Shown: positions 28,414-37,816, counted from the first letter of the stretch. The stretch: 64,000 nt of DNA from Nocardiopsis prasina DSM 43845 (GCF_000341265.1 NZ_ANAE01000105.1:1-64000); one strand, 5' to 3'. Notes: generated by a model from the letters alone, not told the origin. Made by a program: numbers and translations.

Positions 28414-29196
28414 GTGAGCACCGACCCCTTGAGCACCAAGCAGGGGAAGACCCCCGACCCGGAGAGCGGCGAGGCCGCCCCGGACCGGACCGCGGGGGTC
28501 CACTCCGCGAACTCCAATCCCACCACCTGGTGGCTGACCGGCGGCTCCGTTCTGCTGGTCGGCGCCGTCGTCGCCGCGGTGGTGCTCTTCTTCGGGGGCG
28601 GGGACGACCAGGTCTCCCCGGACCCGGCCCGGGTGGCCGAGCTGGAGGCCTCCGCCGACGCCCGCCACGTGGACCAGGTGTCCAGCCTGATCGGCCACAC
28701 CAGGGCCGCCCACGAGGAGCTGGTCCCGGCGCTGGAGTCCCTGAACGGGGTCCTGCCCGCCGACGGCTCCGCACCCTCCGACGACTTCCCGGACTCCGAG
28801 GAGATCGACGCCTGGCTCGGCACCATCCGCGACGCCGGGGCCCACTTCGACCTCGGCGACTCCGGCCAGACCGACTTCAACGTCACCCTCGCCGGGCTCG
28901 ACGGCTCCGTGGACCTGCTCGGTTCGGCGGTGAGCGCCTACCAGTCCGCCTCCCAGGCCGACGGGGACCAGCGGACCGAGCTTCTGGAACTGGCCGCCGA
29001 CCTGCGCGACCAGGCCGTGAAGGCCTGGTCGGTGGCGGCCACCCAGCTCGACATGGTCAGCATCGACGCCGGGCACGGCCACATCCACCTGTACCTGCCC
29101 TCCGAACCGGGCAGCGGCGCCCTCCAACCCGACGAGGCCGAGGACGGCGACGGCGCGACCGGGGACGGGCCGCCGCCCGCCCACGACGGCCACTGA
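28414..29196 (+). CDS. Single-pass membrane protein of unknown function, first gene of the ebo-type operon
   Basis: 260 residues. A polar N-terminal 40 residues is followed by one membrane helix (about 43-63, WWLTGGSVLLVGAVVAAVVL) and an acidic outside domain rich in Asp, Ala and Leu helices (ARVAELEASADARHVDQV). The tail is DGPPPAHDGH. There is no lipobox and no recognised family. GTG 28414 has AGGAGG (28403-28408) 5 nt before it. It lies 46 bp upstream of the inositol-phosphate-synthase-like gene with no terminator between, so it is probably co-transcribed. A periplasm-side helper for the metabolite handled by the Ebo proteins is possible but unsupported. Confidence 0.8.
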   Translation: MSTDPLSTKQGKTPDPESGEAAPDRTAGVHSANSNPTTWWLTGGSVLLVGAVVAAVVLFFGGGDDQVSPDPARVAELEASADARHVDQVSSLIGHTRAAHEELVPALESLNGVLPADGSAPSDDFPDSEEIDAWLGTIRDAGAHFDLGDSGQTDFNVTLAGLDGSVDLLGSAVSAYQSASQADGDQRTELLELAADLRDQAVKAWSVAATQLDMVSIDAGHGHIHLYLPSEPGSGALQPDEAEDGDGATGDGPPPAHDGH

Positions 29197-29242
29197 CCCG
29201 GGGCCTCCACCAGCACCAGCACGACAACCAGCAGGGGAGCAC

Positions 29243-30406
29243 ATGACACGCATCGGAGTGTGGTTGGTCGGGGCGCGCGGGTCGGTCGCCACCACGGCCG
29301 TCCTGGGCGCGCTGGCAGTGCGGGCGGGCGCCGCCGAGCGGACGGGGTGTGTGACCGAACGCCCCGAGTTCGCCGACGCGGGCCTGCCCGGCCTCGGTGA
29401 CCTGGTCTTCGGCGGCCACGACCTCTCGGACACCCACCTGTCCAAGAGCGCGGAGCCGCTGGCCAGGTCCGGAGTGGTCCCCCCGCACCTGCCCGAGGCC
29501 TTCGCGGAGGAGCTCGACGCGGTGGACCGGCGCGTCCGCCGGGGCGTGGAGCCTCGGCCCGAGGGGTTCGCCCGGTGTCATGTGGACCGTCTGGAACAGG
29601 ACCTGCGCGCGTTCGCCGAACGCGAGGCCGTGGAGCGCGTGGTGGTCGTGGACCTGTCCAGCACGGAGCCCGCCCCGGAGCGGGTTCCCGAGCTGGACGA
29701 ACCCGAACAGCTGGAGGCGGCCCTGGACGCGGGGACCGCCCGGATCCCGGCCAGCTCGGTGTACGCCTACGCGGCCCTGCGGGCGGGGTGCTCCTTCGTG
29801 GAGTTCACCCCGAACGCGGGGCCGCGCCCGCCCGCGCTGGCGGCCCTGGCACAGGAACTGGGACTGCCGTGGGCGGGCTCGGACGGCAAGACCGGGGAGA
29901 CCCTGGTCAAGAGCGTGCTCGCGCCGATGTTCGCGGCCCGGGCGCTGCGCGTGCGCTCGTGGTCCTCCATGAACCTCCTGGGCGGCGGCGACGGCGCGAC
30001 CCTCGCCGACCCCGCCAGCAACGACAACAAGACCGCTTCCAAGGCCCGGGGCCTGGAGCACCTGCTGGGGCACCCGGTGGACGGGCCCCTGCACATCGAC
30101 TACGTGCCCGACCTGGGTGACGCGAAGACCGCCTGGGACCACGTGTCCTTCGAGGGGTTCCTGGGCACCAGGATGAGCCTCCAGTTCACCTGGTCCGGCT
30201 ACGACTCGGCGCTGGCGGCGCCCCTGGTCCTGGACCTGGCTCGGCTGGCCGCCCACGCCCACCGGACCCGCCGGTCGGGCCCGGTCCCGGAGCTGGGCTT
30301 CTTCTTCAAGGACCCGGCCGGGAGCGACGTGCACGGGCTGGTGGCGCAGTGGGAGGCACTCACCGCCTGGTGCGCCGGACCGGCCGAGGGGGCGGGGCGC
30401 GGATGA
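29243..30406 (+). CDS. myo-Inositol-1-phosphate-synthase family protein of the ebo-type cluster
   Basis: 387 residues. The NAD-binding N-terminus is IGVWLVGARGSVATTAVLG; the substrate-side motifs SDGKTGETLVKSVLAPMF, SMNLLGGGDGATL and DNKTASKARG are typical of inositol-3-phosphate synthases (lysines of the active site). Family reaction: glucose-6-phosphate to inositol-3-phosphate. Here it is probably a paralogue for a special cyclitol, since it sits in an ebo-type operon; the comparable Streptomyces coelicolor cluster (SCO3243 next to SCO3242) has the same pair. It overlaps the prenyltransferase start by 4 bp (ATGA). Confidence 0.9.
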   Translation: MTRIGVWLVGARGSVATTAVLGALAVRAGAAERTGCVTERPEFADAGLPGLGDLVFGGHDLSDTHLSKSAEPLARSGVVPPHLPEAFAEELDAVDRRVRRGVEPRPEGFARCHVDRLEQDLRAFAEREAVERVVVVDLSSTEPAPERVPELDEPEQLEAALDAGTARIPASSVYAYAALRAGCSFVEFTPNAGPRPPALAALAQELGLPWAGSDGKTGETLVKSVLAPMFAARALRVRSWSSMNLLGGGDGATLADPASNDNKTASKARGLEHLLGHPVDGPLHIDYVPDLGDAKTAWDHVSFEGFLGTRMSLQFTWSGYDSALAAPLVLDLARLAAHAHRTRRSGPVPELGFFFKDPAGSDVHGLVAQWEALTAWCAGPAEGAGRG

Positions 30407-31284
30407 GCCGGAAGCTGAGGTCCCTGGCCCGGCTGGTGCGCCTGCCCGCCGCGTTGACCGTGCTCGGCGACTCCCTCACCGGCGCGGCCGCCGCGGGTCG
30501 GCTGGACCGGCCCGGCACGTGGGCCCTCCCCGCGGCCTCGGTGTGCCTGTACTGGGCCGGGATGGCCCTCAACGACCACGCGGACCGCGACCTGGACGCG
30601 GTCGAGCGCCCCGAACGCCCGATCCCCTCCGGTGAGGTCACCCCGGGCGAGGCCCTGGCCGTGGCGACCGGACTCACGGCGGCCGGTGTGGGGATCGCCG
30701 CGCTGGCCGGGGGCCGCCGGTCCGCCCTGGTGGCCACCGCCCTGGCCACCACCGTGTGGACCTACGACCTCGTCCTCAAACCCACGCCGCTGGCCCCGCT
30801 GGGCATGGCGGTCAACCGGGGACTGGACGTGCTGCTCGGTGCCGGTGACCGGACCGGCGCGGCCGCGCTGCCCGCGGCCGCTATGGCCGTCCACACCTAC
30901 GGGGTGACGACGCTGAGCCGGGGAGAGGTCCACGGAACCCGGTCGGAGGTGGCCGCCGGGGCGCTGTCCTGCACCCTGGCCGGGGCCACCTTGGCGGCGT
31001 ACCCGGCGCGCACGGCTCCCGCCACCGTGCGCGGTTCGCTGGGCGAGCTGGCGGCCGGGGCCTTCGCGGGGTCGTTCGCGACCACCGTGGGGACGGCCCA
31101 GGCCCGCGCGTTGGCCGAACCCAGTGCGGACCACGCGCGCGCGGCGACCGGGACCGGTATCCGGGGGATGATCCCGCTCCAGGCGGCGCTGCTCTCCCGG
31201 TACGGGGCGGTGGGCACCGCGTGCGCGTTGGCCGCCGGGGCACCGGTGACCGCGCGGGCGGCGAGGGCGGTGTCGGTGACATGA
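30403..31284 (+). CDS. eboC: UbiA-type prenyltransferase, SCO3242 family (EboC-like)
   Basis: 293 residues with about eight membrane helices. The first Asp-rich motif is NDHADRDLDAVERPERPIPSG, here read as ND..D...D..ERP.RPIPSG; the second, expected as DxxxD in UbiA enzymes, is replaced in this family by a loop near THSRGEVHG-like TLSRGEVHGTRS. It probably attaches a polyprenyl chain to a small acceptor or glycosyl group. Start ATG 30403 overlaps the previous stop, and its own stop overlaps the following start (ATGA 31281-31284). EboC is the name for UbiA members in ebo clusters; substrate unknown. Confidence 0.88.
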   Translation: MSRKLRSLARLVRLPAALTVLGDSLTGAAAAGRLDRPGTWALPAASVCLYWAGMALNDHADRDLDAVERPERPIPSGEVTPGEALAVATGLTAAGVGIAALAGGRRSALVATALATTVWTYDLVLKPTPLAPLGMAVNRGLDVLLGAGDRTGAAALPAAAMAVHTYGVTTLSRGEVHGTRSEVAAGALSCTLAGATLAAYPARTAPATVRGSLGELAAGAFAGSFATTVGTAQARALAEPSADHARAATGTGIRGMIPLQAALLSRYGAVGTACALAAGAPVTARAARAVSVT

Positions 31285-32150
31285 GCGAACAGCTGAGGCT
31301 GGGGTACGGGACGAACGGGTTCTGGGACCACCGGCTGGTCGACGCCCTGGCGATCATCGCCGACCTCGGTTACGAGGGGGTCGGCCTCACCCTGGACCAC
31401 CCGCACCTGGACCCGTTCTCCCTGGACGTGAAGGCCCGGGTGGCGGCGGTCGCCCACAGGCTGGACGAGCTGGGGCTGGCGGTGGTCGTGGAGACCGGCG
31501 CCCGGTACCTGCTGGACCCGCGCCGCAAGCACGAACCCACCCTGGTCTCCGACCGGGACCGCGACGTGCGCGTCGATCTGCTGCGCCGGGCGGTGCGGAT
31601 CGCCGACACCCTCGGCGCGGAGGCGGTGTCCTTCTGGTCGGGCATCCTGCCCGCCGGGGCCACGCGGGAGGAGGGGCGCGAACGGCTCCTCTCCGGTGTG
31701 GAGAAGGTCCTGGTGACGGCGGAGGAGCTCGGCGTGGACCTGGCCTTCGAGCCCGAGCCGGGCATGTTCGCCGAACGCCTGGAGGACGTCCTGGAGCTGC
31801 GACGCGCGCTGGGCGACCCCGCGCGGCTCCGAGTGACCCTGGACGTGGGGCACGGCGTGTGCAACGAACCCGACGGCCCCGAGGGAACGGTGGCCCGAGC
31901 CGGGGACCTGATCGCCAACGTGCAGCTGGATGACATGCGCCCCCGTGTGCACGAACACCTGGAGTTCGGTGAAGGCGACCTCGACCTGGCCGGGGTGCTG
32001 GGCGCCCTTGACCGTGTGGGGTACACGGGGCTGGCCTCGGTGGAGCTGCCCCGGCACGGGCACGCCGCCCCGCTGGTCGCCGAGCGCTCCAAGCGGGCGC
32101 TGGACGCGGCCTGGTCCCGGGTGCTGGAGGAACGGGGGAAGACGGAGTGA
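31281..32150 (+). CDS. TIM-barrel sugar-phosphate isomerase/epimerase-like protein
   Basis: 289 residues of the xylose-isomerase-like (AP endonuclease 2) superfamily. The N-terminal GYGTNGFWDHRLVDALAII, the metal-binding glutamate in LAFEPEPGMF, the aspartate/histidine pair in VTLDVGHGVCNEP and the end YTGLASVELPRHGH define the fold. Together with the synthase upstream it probably remodels a cyclitol or sugar. The start and stop both overlap neighbours (ATGA, GTGA), placing it firmly in the operon. The precise reaction is not readable. Confidence 0.88.
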   Translation: MSEQLRLGYGTNGFWDHRLVDALAIIADLGYEGVGLTLDHPHLDPFSLDVKARVAAVAHRLDELGLAVVVETGARYLLDPRRKHEPTLVSDRDRDVRVDLLRRAVRIADTLGAEAVSFWSGILPAGATREEGRERLLSGVEKVLVTAEELGVDLAFEPEPGMFAERLEDVLELRRALGDPARLRVTLDVGHGVCNEPDGPEGTVARAGDLIANVQLDDMRPRVHEHLEFGEGDLDLAGVLGALDRVGYTGLASVELPRHGHAAPLVAERSKRALDAAWSRVLEERGKTE

Positions 32151-32188
32151 TCAGCGCGGGCGGAGAGCGAGCCGGGAGGGGAGGCACC

Positions 32189-32860
32189 GTGGCGGACGTC
32201 GGTGACCTGTTGGAGGAGGACGCGCGTACGCGGCTGGCCGCGTTGCGCGCCGAGGTGGCCGAGCATCCGGAGCGCGTCGCGGTGCTCTTCCCCGCCGCCG
32301 CGCGCCGGGTCGCGCGCGGCGCCGGACCCTCCGGCGACCCCACCGGGGCGGAGGGGCCGACCCTCGACGACCTCGTGCGCGCTGACCTGCTGCGCGTCCT
32401 GGCCCAGGCGCTCTCTCCGGGCGACCTGGCCGGGGAGGTGAACGCCCTCTACGAGTACGGGGACGCCGAGGAACGTCGCGCCGTCCTGCACGGGCTGGAC
32501 CGCCTGGACACCCGGGAGCCCGAGGTCGCCGCCACCGCCCGACGCCTGCTCGCGGACGCCCTGCGCACCAACGACACCCGCCTGGTCGCCGCGGCCGCGG
32601 CCAGCGGGACCCAGGCCCTGCTGGACGACCACGCCTGGCGCCAGACCGTGCTCAAGTGCCTGTTCGTCGGGGTGCCGCTGCGTCTGGTGGCGGGGGTGGA
32701 CGAGCGCGCCGACGCCGAGCTGGCCCGCATGTGCGCGGACTTCGCCCGTGAACGCGAGCGGGCGGGCCGCGCGGTGCCCGCCGACGTCCACCGGGTTCTG
32801 GAGCGCTTCCCCCGGGTCGCCGGCCCGGACCGCCCACAGGACCCGACCCCCCGCTCATAG
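32189..32860 (+). CDS. eboA: EboA-domain protein
   Basis: 223 residues, all-helical and HEAT-like, without signal peptide. It carries the EboA signature late in the protein: EEREAVLHGL-type EERRAVLHGLDRLD, RTNDTRLVAAAAAS, DDHAWRQTVLKCLFVGVPL. EboA proteins are part of the ebo cluster linked to export of precursors to the periplasm in cyanobacterial scytonemin synthesis (family knowledge); the biochemical role is unknown. The start GTG 32189 is chosen for the GGGAGGGGAGG just before it; a GTG at 32147 overlaps the previous stop and would add 14 residues. Confidence 0.88.
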   Translation: MADVGDLLEEDARTRLAALRAEVAEHPERVAVLFPAAARRVARGAGPSGDPTGAEGPTLDDLVRADLLRVLAQALSPGDLAGEVNALYEYGDAEERRAVLHGLDRLDTREPEVAATARRLLADALRTNDTRLVAAAAASGTQALLDDHAWRQTVLKCLFVGVPLRLVAGVDERADAELARMCADFARERERAGRAVPADVHRVLERFPRVAGPDRPQDPTPRS

Positions 32861-32868
32861 GAGGCGTC

Positions 32869-33780
32869 ATGCGTATCTTCGACCCGCACATCCACATGAC
32901 CTCGCGGACCACCGCCGACTACCAGGCGATGCACGACGCCGGAGTGCGCGCCCTCGTGGAGCCCGCGTTCTGGTTGGGACAACCGCGCACCAGCGTGGGC
33001 TCCTTCCGCGACTACTTCGACGGCCTGGTCGGGTGGGAGCGCTTCCGCGCCGCCCAGTTCGGTATCCGCCACCACTGCACGATCGCGCTCAACCCCAAGG
33101 AGGCCAACGACCCCCGCCTGGCCGGGGTGCTCGACCTCCTCCCCCGCTACCTGGCCAAGGACGGGGTGGTGGCCGTGGGCGAGGTGGGGTTCGACTCGCG
33201 GACCTCCGAGGAGGAGAAGGCCTTCCGGCACCAGCTGGAACTAGCCCGGGAGTTCGGTCTGCCGGTGCTGGTGCACACCCCGCACCGGGACAAGGTCGAG
33301 GGCACCCGGCACACCCTGCGGCTGGTCGAGGAGTCGGGGATCGCCCCGGAGATGGTCCTGGTGGACCACCTCAACGAGACCACCGTGGAGATGGTGCGCG
33401 ACTCCGGGTGCGTGCTGGGCTTCTCCATCTACCCGGACACCAAGATGTCCCCGGAGCGGATGGTGCGCGTGCTGTCCGAGTGGGGCCTGGACCGCATGGT
33501 GGTGAACTCGGCGGCCGACTGGGGGCACAGCGACCCGCTGACCACGCTGTACACGGGTCAGCGGATGCTGGAGGCCGGGTTCACCGAGGACGACGTGGAC
33601 CGCGTGCTGTGGCGCAACCCCGTGGAGTTCTACGGGCGCAGCGGCCGTCTGCTGCTGGAGGAGGGCGCGGGACCGGCGACCGCGGCCACCTATTCGGGCA
33701 ACTCGATCCTGCGCGGCGAACGTCCGGAAGCGGGGCCGCCGGAGGGCGCGGCGGAGGACCCGCGAGGGGGCGCCGAGTGA
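32869..33780 (+). CDS. eboB: TatD-like metal-dependent hydrolase (EboB-like)
   Basis: 303 residues. Amidohydrolase-type barrel with metal-binding FDPHIHM at the N-terminus, VAVGEVGFDSRTSEEEKAFR (acidic ligand), LVHTPHRDK and VNSAADWGHSD (final aspartate). TatD members are usually 3'-5' nucleases, but those in ebo clusters are thought to act on a small metabolite. The C-terminal 45 residues are extra and disordered in composition (Gly, Pro, Glu). The start ATG has AGGAGG 5 nt before it. The stop overlaps the eboE start (GTGA). Confidence 0.88.
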   Translation: MRIFDPHIHMTSRTTADYQAMHDAGVRALVEPAFWLGQPRTSVGSFRDYFDGLVGWERFRAAQFGIRHHCTIALNPKEANDPRLAGVLDLLPRYLAKDGVVAVGEVGFDSRTSEEEKAFRHQLELAREFGLPVLVHTPHRDKVEGTRHTLRLVEESGIAPEMVLVDHLNETTVEMVRDSGCVLGFSIYPDTKMSPERMVRVLSEWGLDRMVVNSAADWGHSDPLTTLYTGQRMLEAGFTEDDVDRVLWRNPVEFYGRSGRLLLEEGAGPATAATYSGNSILRGERPEAGPPEGAAEDPRGGAE

Positions 33781-34940
33781 GGTTCCGGCACCCCGACGGC
33801 ACCGTCGTCCACCTCGCGTACTGCACCAACGTCCACCCGGCCGAGGACCTGGACGGCGTCCTGCGCCAGATCCGGGTGTTCGGCGGCGGGGTCCGCGCTG
33901 CCCTGGACACCGACCTGCTCGGGCTCGGCCTGTGGCTGCCCGCGCCCCTGGCCCGCGAGCTGGCCCGCTCCCCCGCGCTCACCGACCGGCTGCGGACGGG
34001 GCTGGCGGCCGCCGGGCTGGAGACCGTCACCCTCAACGCGTTCCCCTACACGGGGTTCCACGCGCCCGTCGTCAAGCACGCCGTGTACTCCCCCGACTGG
34101 ACCGAGCGCGCCCGCCTGGACTACACCGTGGACTGCGCGCGGGTGCTGGCCCGGCTCATGCCCGACGACGCCGCGAGGGGCAGCGTCTCCACTCTGCCCC
34201 TGGCGTGGCGGGAACCCTGGGACGCCGGGCGTCAGGCCGCCGCGCGGGGCCACCTCACCGAGCTCTCCGCTGTGCTGGACGGTCTGGCCGACGCGGGGCG
34301 CCCGGTCCGGGTGGGCCTGGAACCCGAACCCGGCTGCGCCGTGGAGACCACGCGGGACGCCGCCCGCCTCCTCGCCGACCCGCCCCCGCACGTGGGCGTG
34401 TGCCTGGACACCTGCCACCTCGCAGTGGAGTTCGAGGAGCCGGGCGCCGCGCTGGACCGACTGGACCGGGCCGGACTCCCGGTGGTCAAGACCCAGGCGT
34501 CGGCCGCCGTGGAGGCGCCCGACCCGACCGCCCCGGGGACGCGCGCCGCCCTCGCCGCCTTCGCCGAGGACCGGTTCCTGCACCAGACCCGCGAGCTGGA
34601 CGACGACCGCACCCGGGCCCGGGACGACCTGCCCGAGGCCCTCGACGGTCCCCGTCCCCTGGAAGGCGGGGGCCCCTGGCGCACCCACTTCCACGCGCCC
34701 CTGCACTCGCCGGCCGCCGCTCCCCTGCGCGGCACCACCGACCACCTCGACCGGACCCTGTCCCGCCTGTTCGGCCCCGACGGCGCCCGCACCGACCACG
34801 TGGAGGTGGAGACCTACACCTGGACGGTGCTGCCCGAGGACCGGCGCCCGGTCGGTGAGGAGGGGCTGATCGCCGGGATCGCCGCCGAACTGGCCTGGGC
34901 CCGGGACCGGCTCACCGCGCTCGGGCTCACCCCGCTCTGA
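33777..34940 (+). CDS. eboE: Metabolite-traffic protein EboE
   Basis: 387 residues, TIM-barrel. The N-terminal YCTNVHPAEDLDGVLRQI (histidine in CTNVHP) is the EboE hallmark; LNAFPYTGFHAPVVKHAVY, GLEPEPGCAVETT and VCLDTCHLAVEFE (metal-binding positions) follow, then an insertion and the ending VEVETYTWTVLP. EboE is implicated in getting a precursor across the membrane in scytonemin producers, though the fold looks enzymatic. The GTG start is fixed by the conserved RFRHPDGT start and overlaps the previous stop by 4 bp. Confidence 0.92.
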   Translation: MRFRHPDGTVVHLAYCTNVHPAEDLDGVLRQIRVFGGGVRAALDTDLLGLGLWLPAPLARELARSPALTDRLRTGLAAAGLETVTLNAFPYTGFHAPVVKHAVYSPDWTERARLDYTVDCARVLARLMPDDAARGSVSTLPLAWREPWDAGRQAAARGHLTELSAVLDGLADAGRPVRVGLEPEPGCAVETTRDAARLLADPPPHVGVCLDTCHLAVEFEEPGAALDRLDRAGLPVVKTQASAAVEAPDPTAPGTRAALAAFAEDRFLHQTRELDDDRTRARDDLPEALDGPRPLEGGGPWRTHFHAPLHSPAAAPLRGTTDHLDRTLSRLFGPDGARTDHVEVETYTWTVLPEDRRPVGEEGLIAGIAAELAWARDRLTALGLTPL

Positions 34941-34978
34941 CGGCCCACCACGGCCCACCAAGGAAGGGACCGCCACCC

Positions 34979-36370
34979 ATGACCAGCCGCCTCCTCGTCG
35001 TCAACGCGGTCGGGCTCACCCCCCGGCTGCTCGAACACGCCCCACGACTGCGCCGCCTGGCCGAGCGCGGGTGGCGGGCGCCGCTGGACACCGTCCTGCC
35101 CGCCGTCACCTGCACCGTGCAGTCCACCTTCCTGACCGGGGCCGCGCCCGCCGACCACGGCGCCGTCGCCAACGGCTGGTACTTCCGGGATCTGGGCGAG
35201 GTGTACCTGTGGCGCCAGCACAACCGGCTGGTCCAGGGCGAGAAGGTGTGGGAGACCGCCCGCCGCCACCGCCCGGACTTCCGCACGGCCAACGTCTGCT
35301 GGTGGTACGCCATGGGGGCCACCACCGACTGGACCGTCACACCCCGGCCGGTCTACCACGCGGACGGCCGCAAGTCCCCCGACTGCTACACGAGGCCGGT
35401 CGGGCTGCACGACGAACTCACCTCGGACCTGGGCCCCTTCCCCCTGTTCAACTACTGGGGACCGACCGCCTCGATCCGCTCCACCGAATGGATCGTCGCC
35501 GCCACCCGCAAGCTGCTGCCCCGGGCAGACCTCACCCTCTGTTACGTCCCCCACCTGGACTACGACCTCCAGCGGTTCGGACCCGACTCCGACCGGGCGC
35601 GGCAGGCGGTGCGCGACCTCGACGCCGCGCTCGCCCCGCTGCTGGACGACGCCGAGGCGGCCGGAGCGGCCGTCCTGGTGCTCAGTGAGTACGGGATCAC
35701 CCCCGCCGACCAGCCGGTGGACGTCAACCGGCTGCTGCGCCGGGAGGGCTTCCTGGAGGTGTACACGCAGGAGGGCATGGAGTACCTCGATCCGTGGGCC
35801 TCGCGGGCCTTCGCGGTCGCCGACCACCAGTGCGCCCACGTGTACGTCCACGACTCCGACGACCTGGCGAAGGTCACCGAACTCCTGCGGGGGCTGGACG
35901 GGGTCGACCTCGTCCTGGACCGCGGAGCCCAGGCGGAGTACGGGCTGGACCACGAACGCTCCGGGGAACTGGTCCTGTTCGCCCGGCCCGGCGCCTGGTT
36001 CACCTACTACTACTGGCTGGACGACGGGTCGGCCCCCGACTTCGCGCGCGGTGTGGACATCCACCGCAAGCCCGGTTACGACCCGGCCGAACTCTTCCTG
36101 GACCCCGCCGACCCCCTGGTCAAGGCCCGGGCGGCGGCCAACCTGGTCCGCAAGAAGGCGGGCCTGCGCTACACGATGAACGTCGTCCCCCTGGACCCGG
36201 GCTGTGTCCGGGGCACGCACGGACGCCCGCACGACGATCCCCGGGACGGGCCCCTCGTGCTGTGCACCGAACCCGCGCTCGCCCGCGAACGCGTCGCCGC
36301 CACCGAGGTGCGCGACCTCATGCTCGGCCTCGTCGGTGTGCCGGCACCGGCGGGGCCGACCCCGCGCTGA
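34979..36370 (+). CDS. eboF: Alkaline-phosphatase-superfamily nucleotide pyrophosphatase/phosphodiesterase (EboF-like)
   Basis: 463 residues. The metal and nucleophile region [29 protein letters not shown] contains the catalytic Thr after the Thr-Cys pair; [18 protein letters not shown] gives the aspartate/histidine metal ligands; [18 protein letters not shown] and the late [17 protein letters not shown] complete the site. No signal peptide is seen, so it is probably cytoplasmic. It would cleave a phosphodiester or pyrophosphate in the pathway product or carrier. Ribosome site GGAAGGG about 8 nt before ATG. The 38-bp gap to eboE has no terminator. Confidence 0.9.
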   Translation: MTSRLLVVNAVGLTPRLLEHAPRLRRLAERGWRAPLDTVLPAVTCTVQSTFLTGAAPADHGAVANGWYFRDLGEVYLWRQHNRLVQGEKVWETARRHRPDFRTANVCWWYAMGATTDWTVTPRPVYHADGRKSPDCYTRPVGLHDELTSDLGPFPLFNYWGPTASIRSTEWIVAATRKLLPRADLTLCYVPHLDYDLQRFGPDSDRARQAVRDLDAALAPLLDDAEAAGAAVLVLSEYGITPADQPVDVNRLLRREGFLEVYTQEGMEYLDPWASRAFAVADHQCAHVYVHDSDDLAKVTELLRGLDGVDLVLDRGAQAEYGLDHERSGELVLFARPGAWFTYYYWLDDGSAPDFARGVDIHRKPGYDPAELFLDPADPLVKARAAANLVRKKAGLRYTMNVVPLDPGCVRGTHGRPHDDPRDGPLVLCTEPALARERVAATEVRDLMLGLVGVPAPAGPTPR

Positions 36371-36437
36371 ATCCACCGGCGATCCGGGGCGGGCCGTCCG
36401 GCGCCGCCCCACCCCCGACCACCCTGGAGGCAGTCCG

Positions 36438-37442
36438 ATGACCCGACCGGTCACCCTCTTCACCGGCCAGTGGGCCGACCTGCCCTTCGAGGAGGTGTGC
36501 GCGCTCGCCTCCTCCTGGGGCTACGACGGCCTGGAGATCGCCTGCTGGGGCGACCACCTCGACGTCACCCGCGCCGCCGTGGACGACTCCTACGTCCGGG
36601 AGCGCCTGGAGATCCTCGAACGGCACGGCCTCGGAGTGTGGGCGATCTCGAACCACCTCCTCGGCCAGGCGGTGTGCGACGACCCCATCGACCACCGCCA
36701 CCAGGACGTCCTGCCCTCCCGCGTCTGGGGCGACGGCGACCCCGAGGGGGTCCGCCAGCGCGCGGCCGAGGAGATGAAGCTGACCGCCCGGGCCGCCGCG
36801 AAACTGGGTGTGTCCACGGTGGTGGGCTTCACCGGCTCGGCGATCTGGAAGTACGTGGCGATGTTCCCGCCGGTGGGCGCGGACGTGATCGAGGCGGGCT
36901 ACCGGGACTTCGCCGACCGCTGGAACCCGATCCTGGACGTGTTCGACGAGGTCGGCGTGCGGTTCGCGCACGAGGTGCACCCGTCGGAGATCGCCTACGA
37001 CTACTGGTCGACCCAGGCGGCGCTGGAGGCCGTGGGACACCGGGAGGCGTTCGGGCTGAACTGGGACCCCAGCCACATGGTGTGGCAGGACATCGACCCG
37101 GTCGGCTTCCTGTGGGACTTCCGCGACCGGATCTACCACGTGGACTGCAAGGACGCCCGCAAGCGCGTGGGCAACGGCCGCAACGGGCGGCTCGGATCCC
37201 ACCTTCCGTGGGGCGACCCGCGCCGGGGTTGGGACTTCGTGTCCACCGGTCGCGGCGACGTTCCGTGGGAGGCGTGCTTCCGCGTACTCAACTCGATCGG
37301 CTACCAGGGGCCGATCTCCGTGGAGTGGGAGGACGCCGGGATGGACCGCCTGGCCGGGGCCGCCGAGGCGGTGCGGTTCGTGAGGGCGAACGCCTTCGAC
37401 GCGCCCGAGGCGTCCTTCGACTCCGCCTTCGGGTCGGACTGA
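36438..37442 (+). CDS. Sugar-phosphate isomerase/epimerase family protein (TIM barrel)
   Basis: 334 residues. The xylose-isomerase-like fold has [19 protein letters not shown] at the start, [17 protein letters not shown] (Glu and His ligands), [15 protein letters not shown] (metal Asp/His), [10 protein letters not shown] and the final [11 protein letters not shown]. It is longer than the other isomerase (289 residues) and more like the members that accompany Gfo/Idh oxidoreductases in 3-keto-sugar or inositol pathways. The start has GGAGG about 8 nt upstream and the gene lies 67 bp after eboF without an intervening terminator. By kinship it may belong with the Gfo/Idh-ThuA genes rather than the ebo set. 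Confidence 0.92.
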   Translation: MTRPVTLFTGQWADLPFEEVCALASSWGYDGLEIACWGDHLDVTRAAVDDSYVRERLEILERHGLGVWAISNHLLGQAVCDDPIDHRHQDVLPSRVWGDGDPEGVRQRAAEEMKLTARAAAKLGVSTVVGFTGSAIWKYVAMFPPVGADVIEAGYRDFADRWNPILDVFDEVGVRFAHEVHPSEIAYDYWSTQAALEAVGHREAFGLNWDPSHMVWQDIDPVGFLWDFRDRIYHVDCKDARKRVGNGRNGRLGSHLPWGDPRRGWDFVSTGRGDVPWEACFRVLNSIGYQGPISVEWEDAGMDRLAGAAEAVRFVRANAFDAPEASFDSAFGSD

Positions 37443-37465
37443 CCGGCCCGACGCCGGAGCGGACC

Positions 37466-37496
37466 GTCCGGTGCCACGGCCCCCGTGGCACCGGAC
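37466..37496. terminator. Bidirectional terminator at the end of the ebo-type operon
   Basis: Perfect 12-bp stem GTCCGGTGCCAC (37466-37477) with 37485-37496 and a 7-nt loop. It touches the stop codon of the opposing small gene and ends the long plus-strand block. Confidence 0.82.
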
Positions 37497-37742
37497 TCAC
37501 ATCATCGGCGCGATGACCACCCGGTAGTGTCCGCCGTCGGACGTCGCCACGTCGTGGCGGAAGTCGTTGACCCGGTTGACCGAGCGCTGCACGGCGTCAC
37601 TGCCGAAGGCACTGGTGTCCACCGAGGGCAGGTGCTCCCGGAGGGCGAGGACCGCCTCGTCGACGGACAGCGCGGTTCCCCGGTGTTCGGGGGTGATGCG
37701 CTGGCCGCCGTCGGTGAGCCGACTGATCGCGATCCGGAACAT
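37497..37742 (-). CDS. Small hypothetical protein
   Basis: 81 residues, soluble, no recognised domain. The sequence includes DEAVLALREHLPSVDTSAFG and ends GGHYRVVIAPMM. A ribosome site AGGGAG lies 7 nt before ATG 37742, the frame keeps actinomycete third-base bias, and a terminator follows the stop, so it is a real gene in my view. It lies 75 bp after nothing on its own strand except the carbonic anhydrase gene, which is further downstream to the right and transcribed towards it. Confidence 0.65.
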   Translation of the reverse strand: MFRIAISRLTDGGQRITPEHRGTALSVDEAVLALREHLPSVDTSAFGSDAVQRSVNRVNDFRHDVATSDGGHYRVVIAPMM

Positions 37743-37816
37743 TCCGGGTCTCCCTGCACTGCTGGGGGATGGTCACCGGCATTCTCCCCCATACTCGGCG
37801 GACTGGCCAGTGGGGG

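Noticed and set aside
30403..31284. Menaquinone or heme biosynthetic UbiA enzyme
   Set aside because: The ebo-type neighbourhood and SCO3242-like start argue for a special acceptor, and no quinone or heme gene is linked.
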